From the NCBI GenBank assembly GCA_000621765.1, contig JHXJ01000012.1, positions 49,635 through 113,634 of the forward strand: 64,000 bases of DNA. The letters run 5' to 3'. This DNA comes from Ruminococcaceae bacterium AB4001. GTDB lineage: Bacteria > Bacillota > Clostridia > Saccharofermentanales > Saccharofermentanaceae. This document shows positions 41,801 to 49,205 of this stretch, one piece after another. Within the stretch, counting starts at the first letter, position 1. Every line of letters begins with the position of its first letter. The notes beneath the pieces are model-generated. The model was not told the DNA's origin. It was given only the letters and a program-made list of their open reading frames with translations, and did not search any database. The position numbers were made by a program, and so were the translations under genes.

Positions 41801-41890
41801 ACATGATTACACGTCGGTATTATCCGTCGCGTACAGGTCATAGTATTTTATACAGTTTTGCGGGGTAAAGGGACCCCGGTCAGGAAGATG

Positions 41891-41920
41891 TTTACAAAAA
41901 TGTGATTCGTCACATAAAGA
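41891..41920 (+). promoter_or_regulatory. TTTACA-N16-CATA promoter, copy 3
   Basis: TTTACA (41891-41896), 16 bases ending CGTCA, then CATAAAGA (41913-41920). It lies between promoters C and D in the 430-base gene-free stretch before the second sigma gene. Confidence 0.5.
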
Positions 41921-42012
41921 ATCAAAGTAACAGATTTTATTATTTTGACCAGACAATTTACAAACGACAGCAGCAAAAAAGCGAATATCTGCAAATAACG
42001 TGCAGATAGTTC

Positions 42013-42042
42013 TCAGCTACCCTTTCGCACGGGAGCCTGAGC
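42013..42042 (+). other. Bulged hairpin in the leader of the second sigma gene
   Basis: CTCAGCTACCC (42013-42023) and GGGAGCCTGAG (42032-42042) form an 11-bp-long stem with two single-base bulges. It is located in the intergenic stretch 41739-42168, which otherwise holds only promoters. It may be part of a small RNA or regulatory leader. Confidence 0.35.
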
Positions 42043-42069
42043 ACTATTCTCTACGCTAAAAATATTTTT

Positions 42070-42121
42070 TGTAATTAAATTGCAAAAAGTATTTGTTCTC
42101 GGGATATCGCGATGCTATCAT
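42070..42121 (+). promoter_or_regulatory. Inverted-repeat promoter D
   Basis: Imperfect inverted repeat TGTAATT-A-AATTGCA (42070-42084), AAAAGTA, weak -35 TTTGTT (42092-42097), 18 bases and extended -10 TGCTATCAT ending at 42121, 47 bases before the second sigma gene. The poor -35 suggests dependence on an activator. Confidence 0.5.
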
Positions 42122-42168
42122 CCGGTAACAGTGTATTTACAGCCACGGAATAAGGGAGGAAATCACTG

Positions 42169-42954
42169 ATGGTATTTGAAGATTTCAGCCTGCAGGAGCA
42201 GGAAGAGTTAATGCGCGCCACTAATTTCACAGGCGCAGATTTCAAGGCCTGGTTTGACAAGTATGACAAGCTTATCAAGTCAGTTGTAAGGAAGTACCAG
42301 AACTTCAAGAGCACTGTATTTGATATGGAAGACATCATCCAGGAAGGCTGGAAGATACTCTTCGACAGACTCAGTGGCTTTAAGCCCGAGCTCGGGTCTT
42401 TCAGCAACTATCTGTACCCTTATCTTGTAAGCGGCATCACAGGTTATGTTGACGGAAACTCTGCCGGAGTTACAGTCGATCCCAGACTCAACCAGAGGAA
42501 GATTTCCGTCAAGATGGCCGAGCGTGAGTTCCGCAAGAACCACAACAGTGACCCCACTCCAGCCCAGCTTGCATCTATCTGCGGCTTAAGCGTCGAGAAG
42601 GTTGAAGAAGCCCTCCGTGCTTATGATGTTTCAACAGGCGTTATGTCGCTGAACAACAGCTGCGGCGACTCGGATTCTGATTTTTTCAGTTCCATTCCCG
42701 ACGGCCGTTCGGTTTTCGAGGAGATCGAGTCTGCATCTACCAGAGAAGAAGTGGCAAGAGCCATTTCAGATGTCCTCACCCAAACGGAGAGGATCGCCGT
42801 AAAGATCAGGTTCGGCCTGTTCGACGGCGAATCCCACACTGAGCAGGAGGTTGCTGACATCATGGGCCTTAACAGCAGGCAGCATGCCCACAAGATTATT
42901 AAGAACGCATTGGAAAAGTTGCGTGAAGCCGTTTACAGATCCGATGCAGCGTAA
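42169..42954 (+). CDS. Sigma-70 family factor (second in the island)
   Basis: This 261-residue protein starts at ATG 42169 with GGGAGG upstream. Region 2 is present (LIKSVVRKYQNFKSTVFDMEDIIQEGWKILFD outlined), a region-3-like helix set follows (DPTPAQLASICGLSVEKVEEAL), and region 4 (LTQTERIAVKIRFGLF ... TEQEVADIMGLNSRQHAHKIIKNALEKLR) ends it. It is more diverged than the sigma factor at 38641; region 4 lacks the usual ERVRQI and has SRQHAHKI instead, so it should read a different -35. It lies directly upstream of clpP (69 bases) and probably shares its transcript. Confidence 0.82.
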   Translation: MVFEDFSLQEQEELMRATNFTGADFKAWFDKYDKLIKSVVRKYQNFKSTVFDMEDIIQEGWKILFDRLSGFKPELGSFSNYLYPYLVSGITGYVDGNSAGVTVDPRLNQRKISVKMAEREFRKNHNSDPTPAQLASICGLSVEKVEEALRAYDVSTGVMSLNNSCGDSDSDFFSSIPDGRSVFEEIESASTREEVARAISDVLTQTERIAVKIRFGLFDGESHTEQEVADIMGLNSRQHAHKIIKNALEKLREAVYRSDAA

Positions 42955-43023
42955 CATACAGATTAACAGCAACGGTTTTATGTTATCGCTGACATCAATA
43001 ATGGAAAAGGGAGACTGGTAAGT

Positions 43024-43620
43024 ATGTTGATACCAACAGTTGTAGAACAGACGGCACACGGCGAGAGGGCTTATGATATCTATTCAAGACTTCTGAAGGA
43101 AAGGATAGTTTTCATAGGCGGCGAGATAAACGACCAGACGGCGAGCTCGGTAATAGCGCAGCTCCTGTATCTCGAATCCGAAGATCCCAATAAGGATATC
43201 TATCTTTACATCAACAGTCCGGGAGGATCTGTCACGGCCGGAATGGCCATATATGACACGATGCAATACATCAACTGCGATGTGTCGACGATCTGCGTCG
43301 GAATGGCTGCGAGCATGGGAGCATTCCTTCTGGCAGGCGGAGCGAAGGGTAAGAGATGCGCTTTGCCGAATGCCGAAGTGATGATCCACCAGCCGATCGG
43401 AAGCACCGGCGGACAGGCGACGGACATCAGTATCGCAGCCGAGCATATCCTTAAGACGAAGAAGAGATTAAATGAGATCCTTGCTGCAAACTGCGGTAAG
43501 AAGGTCGCTGTGATCAATTCCGACGTCGAAAGAGATAACTGGATGACGGCCAAGGAAGCCTGCGATTACGGACTGATCGACCGTGTGGTTATTAACAAGA
43601 CGGTAAAGAGCGAAGAATAA
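43024..43620 (+). CDS. clpP: ClpP serine protease
   Basis: This 198-residue ClpP has the catalytic triad in place: Ser in GMAASMGAF, His in EVMIHQP and Asp in ERDNWMTA. The N-terminal axial-loop region and head domain are normal. It would form a tetradecameric chamber fed by an AAA+ unfoldase. No clpX or tig accompanies it, as is usual for the main copy. Instead it lies between a sigma factor and a tandem AAA+ protein (13 bases downstream), so it may be a second, specialised ClpP with its own partner. The ATG has GGGAG upstream. Confidence 0.93.
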   Translation: MLIPTVVEQTAHGERAYDIYSRLLKERIVFIGGEINDQTASSVIAQLLYLESEDPNKDIYLYINSPGGSVTAGMAIYDTMQYINCDVSTICVGMAASMGAFLLAGGAKGKRCALPNAEVMIHQPIGSTGGQATDISIAAEHILKTKKRLNEILAANCGKKVAVINSDVERDNWMTAKEACDYGLIDRVVINKTVKSEE

Positions 43621-43633
43621 GGGAGATAAGAAA

Positions 43634-45703
43634 ATGATATATTTTCAGTATTTTTTAGATTGGAAAGACTACGAAAAAGAAGGTCACATGACCAACAGGA
43701 ACCGCATGTACAGATTCGGTGATTCCCGCAATGCTTTTGAGGAAAAGTACTGCGAGGATCACATCAACAACATCAACGATGACTTCCGCGCCCTGTTCCA
43801 GAAGGATAAAAAGTACCTGGTCTATATATCCAAGGTGACTGACCGTTCCATGGAACTTTGCGTTGCATTTGACATCAGGAGCGTCGGTGATTCCGGATGC
43901 GAGAAGGATATCGCGGCATCCTTCCCTGAGTGCGTGATCACAAAGCGCAAAGAGATCACTATCACCGACTTCAGACGTGAAGTCAGCAACAGCCGTTTTT
44001 ACAATGCAAACAAGACTCTGACGACGCTCAATATCGACTACAGGAATCCGTCCTTTTTCGATACCTATCCTTTCGACAAGGAAGAGCAGATCTACGAGGG
44101 CACGAAGATGACCAGGGAGCAGTGCAAGAAGAGAGCTGCCAAGATCCTGGCATCAAAGTCCATGAGCGATGAGCTTACAAGGATCTACTCCAGGAAGAAC
44201 TGCAGACAGTACTACGGACACCCGGTGCACTATCTTGTCAGCGCAGGCGAATGGGGAGCCGCAATGGATATGATAGATATCCTCATCGGCGCTCTTTTGA
44301 GCAACGGCAGACTTCTTTCGGGAAGACAGACCATCATCCGCAACGTCAGGAAGGGTACATACCGTGACGAGAACTACAAGCAGATCCTTCAGGCAGCTGA
44401 AGGCGGCGTTGCAGTGATCGAGATCAATACCCAGGATGACATGGGAATGTTCGCCACGGACTTCCACGAGTTTACGAAAGTCACCGGCAATATATTAAGC
44501 AGCCAGAAGAAAGATACATTGTTCATCTTTGTCGAGATCATGGGTGAATCCATGCGCAATGAAGATGCGTTAAATAACATCATCACAAAAGCCGATATCA
44601 TCCAGATAACTGAAGGCAGCGGTACTTTCGAGCAGGCAAAGGATTATCTCTTTGACCTGATCGGAAAAGCCGAGTTTGCCGTCGATGACATGGAAGAAGC
44701 AGTATCTTATCTTCCCAAGCAGGAAACATATTCTGTTACCGATATCTACTGCGCTTATAACGCCTGGTACGGGAGCGGACTCAAGAACCACATCTATAAG
44801 GCTTATAAGGATAAAAAGACCTATCAGGTCGCGATCACTCCTATAGAGAACAAGCCTTACGAAGACCTTCAGAGACTTGTAGGTCTTAAAGAGATAAAGA
44901 CTGTTGTAGATGACATCATCGCAGCAGGAAAAGTGAAGTGTGCCCGTGAGAGAATGGGCCTTAATATCGATAACTCATCGATGCACATGATCTTTACCGG
45001 AACGCCCGGCACAGCGAAGACCACTGTCGCAAGGCTTCTTGCGCAGATCCTGAAAGATGAGGACATCGTAAAATCCGGCAAATTCGTCGAGTGCGGACGT
45101 CAGGATCTTGTAGCCAGATACGTAGGCTGGACTGCAAAGACTGTCGCCGAAAAGTTCAAGGCTGCGCAGGGCGGCGTTCTCTTCATCGATGAAGCGTATG
45201 CGCTTGTTGATGACGGAAACACGTTCGGTGCCGAAGCCATAAACACGATAACCCAGCTGATGGAAAACTACCGCGATCAGGTGATCGTTATTTTCGCGGG
45301 CTATCCTGACAAGATGCAGAATTTCCTTGAGCAGAACGAAGGCCTGAGAAGCAGGATCGCGTTCCACCTCAACTTCCCGGATTATTCCTCAAACGAACTT
45401 CTGGAAATAATGAAACTGATGTGCGAGAAGCGCCAGTACACGGTTACTGACGAAGCTCTCGAGAAGTGCCTCGGGATCTTCGAGCAGGCATCCGGAGTCG
45501 AAAACTTCGGTAACGGACGATATGTCCGCAACGTGCTCGAGCAGGCGATAATGCGCCAGTCCAACAGACTCGTAACATCAGCCGCTTTGTCCGGCAAAGT
45601 CACATCACTCTCCAAGGACGTGATGTGCAGACTTGAAGCCGGAGACTTCAGCCTTGTCCCGCTCGGAAATAAGGGCGGATCCAGAATAGGCTTTGCAATC
45701 TGA
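43634..45703 (+). CDS. Tandem AAA+ ATPase, CbbX/SpoVK type, with degenerate first domain
   Basis: This 689-residue protein follows clpP by 13 bases with GGGAGATA upstream. Residues 1-190 are unassigned. Residues about 195-370 look like a degraded AAA+ module: there is a GGVAVIEINTQDD that mirrors Walker B, but no P-loop. The active AAA+ domain starts at LVGLKEIK (about 415), with Walker A GTPGTAKTT, Walker B GGVLFIDEAYALVDD, and an LRSRIAFHLNFPDYS Arg-finger/sensor region. The end (GNGRYVRNVLEQAI) is typical of CbbX/SpoVK proteins. Its AAA+ core is closely related to that at 24706. Operon position suggests it works with ClpP, although I cannot identify a ClpP-docking loop with certainty. Confidence 0.78.
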   Translation: MIYFQYFLDWKDYEKEGHMTNRNRMYRFGDSRNAFEEKYCEDHINNINDDFRALFQKDKKYLVYISKVTDRSMELCVAFDIRSVGDSGCEKDIAASFPECVITKRKEITITDFRREVSNSRFYNANKTLTTLNIDYRNPSFFDTYPFDKEEQIYEGTKMTREQCKKRAAKILASKSMSDELTRIYSRKNCRQYYGHPVHYLVSAGEWGAAMDMIDILIGALLSNGRLLSGRQTIIRNVRKGTYRDENYKQILQAAEGGVAVIEINTQDDMGMFATDFHEFTKVTGNILSSQKKDTLFIFVEIMGESMRNEDALNNIITKADIIQITEGSGTFEQAKDYLFDLIGKAEFAVDDMEEAVSYLPKQETYSVTDIYCAYNAWYGSGLKNHIYKAYKDKKTYQVAITPIENKPYEDLQRLVGLKEIKTVVDDIIAAGKVKCARERMGLNIDNSSMHMIFTGTPGTAKTTVARLLAQILKDEDIVKSGKFVECGRQDLVARYVGWTAKTVAEKFKAAQGGVLFIDEAYALVDDGNTFGAEAINTITQLMENYRDQVIVIFAGYPDKMQNFLEQNEGLRSRIAFHLNFPDYSSNELLEIMKLMCEKRQYTVTDEALEKCLGIFEQASGVENFGNGRYVRNVLEQAIMRQSNRLVTSAALSGKVTSLSKDVMCRLEAGDFSLVPLGNKGGSRIGFAI

Positions 45704-45742
45704 CATTAATCCTCCTCCATGGTGTATACCTCCTAATGGCAT

Positions 45743-45768
45743 GGGGCTGCTCTGAATAGGGCAGCCCT
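45743..45768 (+). terminator. GGGGCTGC-type terminator of the sigma-clpP-AAA operon
   Basis: GGGCTGC (45744-45750) pairs with GCAGCCC (45761-45767), extended by a G-U pair, followed by TTAGCTTTTT. Its T run merges with the -35 box of the next promoter. Confidence 0.6.
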
Positions 45769-45774
45769 TAGCTT

Positions 45775-45804
45775 TTTACAAATCGCGGAAACGTTACATA
45801 AAGA
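45775..45804 (+). promoter_or_regulatory. TTTACA-N16-CATA promoter, copy 4
   Basis: TTTACA (45775-45780), 16 bases ending CGTTA, then CATAAAGA (45797-45804), 39 bases before the SprT-like gene. The core CATAAAGA is identical to copy 3. Confidence 0.55.
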
Positions 45805-45843
45805 TCTATGTAATCCCGATATTTTCAGAAAGGAATAAGCGGC

Positions 45844-46191
45844 ATGGAAAAAGCTGAGATGAAAGAGAAGATTTTGGAACTTATCCGCATGTATGCCCCT
45901 GAGGGTACACGTTTCGCGTGGTCGAACGGTACAAGAAGAATGGGAAGCTGCCATTTCAGATACAGTGTTTACGAAGGGAAATACACTGATTTCAGGATTA
46001 CCGTCAGCACGGTCGTTGCCAGGACCGGCGATTGGGAAAAAGTGCGCAATGTCGCACTTCACGAGATCGCCCATGCCAGAAATCCTGAGAGTGAGCACAT
46101 GAGGCAATGGCGTTGGGACTGCATCGCCATTGGAGGAGACGGGCAGAAGTATTACGATAGTCCGTCGGCTTCAGATCCGTCAAAGTGGTGA
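45844..46191 (+). CDS. SprT-like zinc metalloprotease domain protein
   Basis: This 115-residue protein has the zinc-binding helix HEIAH (about residue 77) followed by a downstream His in SEHMRQWRWDCIAIGGDG, and an upstream GSCHFRY strand, the outline of a SprT-like/WSS1-type metalloprotease domain. It is shorter than SprT and lacks the C-terminal zinc ribbon. Family members clear protein from DNA; here substrate and role are unknown. AAAGGAA precedes ATG 45844 at normal spacing. It is transcribed from the fourth TTTACA-N16-CATA promoter and abuts the convergent nucleotidase gene with no gap. Confidence 0.75.
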   Translation: MEKAEMKEKILELIRMYAPEGTRFAWSNGTRRMGSCHFRYSVYEGKYTDFRITVSTVVARTGDWEKVRNVALHEIAHARNPESEHMRQWRWDCIAIGGDGQKYYDSPSASDPSKW

Positions 46192-46701
46192 TCAGAGTAT
46201 CCCGAGATCTTTTAATCTGCTGATCGTATCTTCAGCGCTTATATGCCGGATCCCTGTGCCGCCGGCAGAAGTCCATTCGCCTACGGTCTTTCCGTAGTCG
46301 TCTATAAGGACCGAGCCGCTGCCGGTACAGAAACCGGCTTTCTCGGCGCGGTATACGATGTTTATCTTTATGTCTTCCGAGAGAAGGCGCCTTACCCAAT
46401 TGATCTTGTCATCACCGGCGGTAACTATCCCGCGTCTCTGCTTCGGGATCCCCGTCAGTATCTCGCAGCGGTCGCCGTATCTTTGGTAGATCAGGTCAAA
46501 CATTTCCTTTGCTCCGGGTAAGAGTTCGAGCTTATCGTAGAAATTGCCGACATCTTTTATCGCTGCCCACATCTCATCGTCTTTTATAGGATCGCACTCG
46601 GTGTTTATGTTAAGAGGCGTCATGTGGCATAGCTCTGCGACGCCTCTGTCGAAGTCTGCAAGGACGCCGTCCATATCAAAATAAATCTTTTCTACGAGCA
46701 T
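46192..46701 (-). CDS. 5'-nucleotidase, deoxy C-type HAD hydrolase
   Basis: This 169-residue protein has the HAD motif FDMDGVLADFDRG with both catalytic Asp residues, ILTGIPKQ for motif II, a Lys (RAEKAG) and VLIDDYGKTV for motif IV. The pattern fits the NT5C family (5'(3')-deoxyribonucleotidase), which dephosphorylates dNMPs in nucleotide salvage. Stop codons of this gene and the SprT-like gene are adjacent (46191/46192). It has its own start with GGGAGG upstream. Confidence 0.85.
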   Translation of the reverse strand: MLVEKIYFDMDGVLADFDRGVAELCHMTPLNINTECDPIKDDEMWAAIKDVGNFYDKLELLPGAKEMFDLIYQRYGDRCEILTGIPKQRRGIVTAGDDKINWVRRLLSEDIKINIVYRAEKAGFCTGSGSVLIDDYGKTVGEWTSAGGTGIRHISAEDTISRLKDLGIL

Positions 46702-46816
46702 ATAGATCCTCCCGATGTTGTATTAATTCTATCACAACGGGATAGCGGGACTGCCTTAGGCAGACGGATGCGATGATATGTATAATACTTAAAAACATTC
46801 ATCTTCCGGAGGCATC

Positions 46817-47914
46817 GTGAAAGTAGTCGTAGCCATGGATTCATTCAAGGGCAGCCTTTCCTCATTAGAGGCGGGCGGAGCCGTCAGACGCGGTATCTTA
46901 AGGGTGTGTCCCGATGCCGGTGTTACGGTTATCCCGTTGGCTGACGGAGGCGAGGGAACGCTCGATGCCATCGCGCCTTTTACCGGCGGGGTCACGAAAA
47001 GCCTTACGGTCACAGGACCTCTGGGGAAGGAAGTCGGAGCTTCATATATCTTCGATCCCGCCAGCTGTACCGCATATATCGAGATGGCAAAGGCTTCAGG
47101 CCTGACGCTGGTTCCGTCTGACGAACTCGATCCATACAGGGCAACCACATACGGCACCGGTGAACTTATCAGGGATGCTATAGGAAACGGCGCGAAAAGA
47201 CTCTTCGTCTTTATCGGAGGAAGCGCCACCAATGACGGCGGCGTAGGAATGTTAGAGGCCCTCGGAGGAAGGTTTACGGATAAGGAGGGCAGGGAGATCT
47301 GCCGCGGTGCCATAGGCCTCAAAGACCTCTATTCTGCTGATCTTAGCGTCCTCTTGGGAAAAGGACTTGATATCACGGTCGCCTGCGATGTGACCAATCC
47401 CTTATGCGGAGAAAACGGAGCGAGCCTTATCTACGGACCCCAGAAGGGTGCAACCCGCGAAATGGCCGAAGAGATGGACGGGTGGCTCAGATCGTTCGCT
47501 CTTATTACGGAATGCGATCCTTATGAAGAAGGGACGGGTGCTGCCGGCGGCATGAGCTTCGCTCTTAAAAACTTCCTTGACGCAAGGATGATGTCAGGCG
47601 CGGATATCGTAATGGAGATAACAGGTGCAAATTCCCTGATTAGTGACTGCGATGTTGTCGTGACCGGTGAGGGGCGGATGGATCTTCAGACCGTAAACGG
47701 CAAGGCACCATATAAAATACTGCTGGCAGGAAAGCATTTTGGGAAGACCGTGCTCGGGATCACCGGAATCCTGGGTGAAGGCTATGAAGCCTGTATTGAC
47801 GCGGGATTTAACAGTGTTACTCCGCTTATTTCGCCTTCGATGGAGCGGGAAAAGGCACTTGAGAGCGTCGAGCTGACAGCCGCGTCGGTATTTGAGAAGC
47901 TTATAGGCGGATAA
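46817..47914 (+). CDS. glxK: Glycerate kinase (type I)
   Basis: This 365-residue enzyme begins at GTG 46817 with GGAGG at good spacing. MDSFKGSLSSLEAG, PLADGGEGTLDAI, FIGGSATNDGGVGML and VTGEGRMDLQTVNGKAP are the landmark motifs of the GlxK/GarK family. It phosphorylates glycerate to 2- or 3-phosphoglycerate using ATP, feeding glycolysis. The length is typical. No glyoxylate or serine-pathway genes lie next to it. Confidence 0.93.
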   Translation: MKVVVAMDSFKGSLSSLEAGGAVRRGILRVCPDAGVTVIPLADGGEGTLDAIAPFTGGVTKSLTVTGPLGKEVGASYIFDPASCTAYIEMAKASGLTLVPSDELDPYRATTYGTGELIRDAIGNGAKRLFVFIGGSATNDGGVGMLEALGGRFTDKEGREICRGAIGLKDLYSADLSVLLGKGLDITVACDVTNPLCGENGASLIYGPQKGATREMAEEMDGWLRSFALITECDPYEEGTGAAGGMSFALKNFLDARMMSGADIVMEITGANSLISDCDVVVTGEGRMDLQTVNGKAPYKILLAGKHFGKTVLGITGILGEGYEACIDAGFNSVTPLISPSMEREKALESVELTAASVFEKLIGG

Positions 47915-47982
47915 GATTTTCGGGCTCCGCCTATTATTCTTTTATTTCTAACATTTAGTTAACATTACATTTTTTTGCGGAT

Positions 47983-47990
47983 GTTATAAT
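47983..47990 (+). promoter_or_regulatory. Extended -10 promoter of the 384-residue GGDEF gene
   Basis: The extended -10 TGTTATAAT is at 47982-47990 with a weak AT-rich -35 region. Transcription would start close to 47997, the first base of the GGDEF gene's ATG. Confidence 0.5.
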
Positions 47991-47996
47991 CCCGAT

Positions 47997-49151
47997 ATGA
48001 AAGCTGATTATACATTTTTCTATTTAGAGGCAAATGTCGTCTGTATCATAATCTTTACCATGTTCCTGTACCGTGAGATGCGCACGGTCGGCCGTCAGGC
48101 AAAGCAGATGGCTTTTGTAAACATAGCGATCTGCCACATGCTGTATTTCATAAGCGATATAGTATGGGTACTGATTTTAGGCGGCTATATTCCGAAAACC
48201 CAGCTTTCGGTATCCACAGCAAACACGCTGAATGCCATATTGCTCAGCGCCATTACGGGATTCTGGTTTGTTTATGTAGAGCTTTCCCAGGGCGAAAGAT
48301 ATATCAGTACTGTTAAAGGACGCATTTTTGCTCTTATCCCGGCAATGCTTGAAACGCTGATGATGATATTCATATTCTCATTCACGCCGGGTGTCGTGCT
48401 CGAAAACGGTACCGAGCTGAAATCAGTCTATTACATACTGTTCCTGATAGTGCCGTCTCTATACATTGTGGTCAGCGCCGTAAGATCTTTCATCAGGGCG
48501 ATGCGGAAAGAAAACTATGCCGTAAAGACACAGTATCTTGCCTGCGCGATCTATCCCGTGATTATCACTCTTTTCGGAATCTTACAGGTAGCATGGGTCG
48601 AAGCTCCGTTCTTCTGCTTCGGATGCACGCTGATGATGACTTATGTTTACATAGTTTCATTAAATGACCAGGTCTCGCTCGATGAGCTCACGAAACTGAA
48701 CAACCGCACCCAGCTTAAGAGATATGTGGTAAGCGAGTCCATAAAGCAGGGCACGGATAAGACGGTGCGCTATATCCTCATGATCGATCTCAACAAATTC
48801 AAAGGCATCAACGACCAGTACGGCCATATCGAAGGCGATAACGCGCTTAAACGTACAGCCGAGGCATTAAAGCTCGCCTGCTCGGATAACACGCTGAAGG
48901 CTTTCATCGCGCGTTACGGCGGCGACGAATTCATCGTTATCACCAAGACCGATAATGAGGAAAAGATCAAAGAGCTCTGCTCGAATATAAAGGCGACCCT
49001 TATCAGGCTGAACGATGAGTCAGGCGCTAATTATGAGCTGACCGCAAGCATCGGATATTCAACCTACAACGGCGATATCAGTGAGTTCCAGACTGCACTG
49101 GGAAGAGCCGATGAAGCTCTTTATAACGATAAGAAAGCAAGAGCTTCTTAA
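47997..49151 (+). CDS. Membrane diguanylate cyclase (GGDEF)
   Basis: This 384-residue protein has six or seven membrane segments in residues 1-220 and a GGDEF domain from about 230. The catalytic motif is intact, RYGGDEFIVI, preceded by DLNKFKGINDQYGH, so it should make c-di-GMP. The inhibitory RxxD site is not evident before the motif. The TATAAT box at 47985-47990 lies so close to the ATG that the mRNA would be leaderless. It is the first of two adjacent cyclases. Confidence 0.87.
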   Translation: MKADYTFFYLEANVVCIIIFTMFLYREMRTVGRQAKQMAFVNIAICHMLYFISDIVWVLILGGYIPKTQLSVSTANTLNAILLSAITGFWFVYVELSQGERYISTVKGRIFALIPAMLETLMMIFIFSFTPGVVLENGTELKSVYYILFLIVPSLYIVVSAVRSFIRAMRKENYAVKTQYLACAIYPVIITLFGILQVAWVEAPFFCFGCTLMMTYVYIVSLNDQVSLDELTKLNNRTQLKRYVVSESIKQGTDKTVRYILMIDLNKFKGINDQYGHIEGDNALKRTAEALKLACSDNTLKAFIARYGGDEFIVITKTDNEEKIKELCSNIKATLIRLNDESGANYELTASIGYSTYNGDISEFQTALGRADEALYNDKKARAS

Positions 49152-49205
49152 TTGCTGAAAAGTTTTTGCTTTACACATAAAACTTATAGGTAGTAAGATA
49201 TCTCC

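Noticed and set aside
41803..41868. A 21-codon ORF just after promoter C
   Set aside because: Its ATG lies before the predicted transcription start and no ribosome site is present.
45704..45742. A minus-strand ribosome site and ATG in front of a short ORF (MEED)
   Set aside because: Four codons only, no promoter, and antisense to the operon end.
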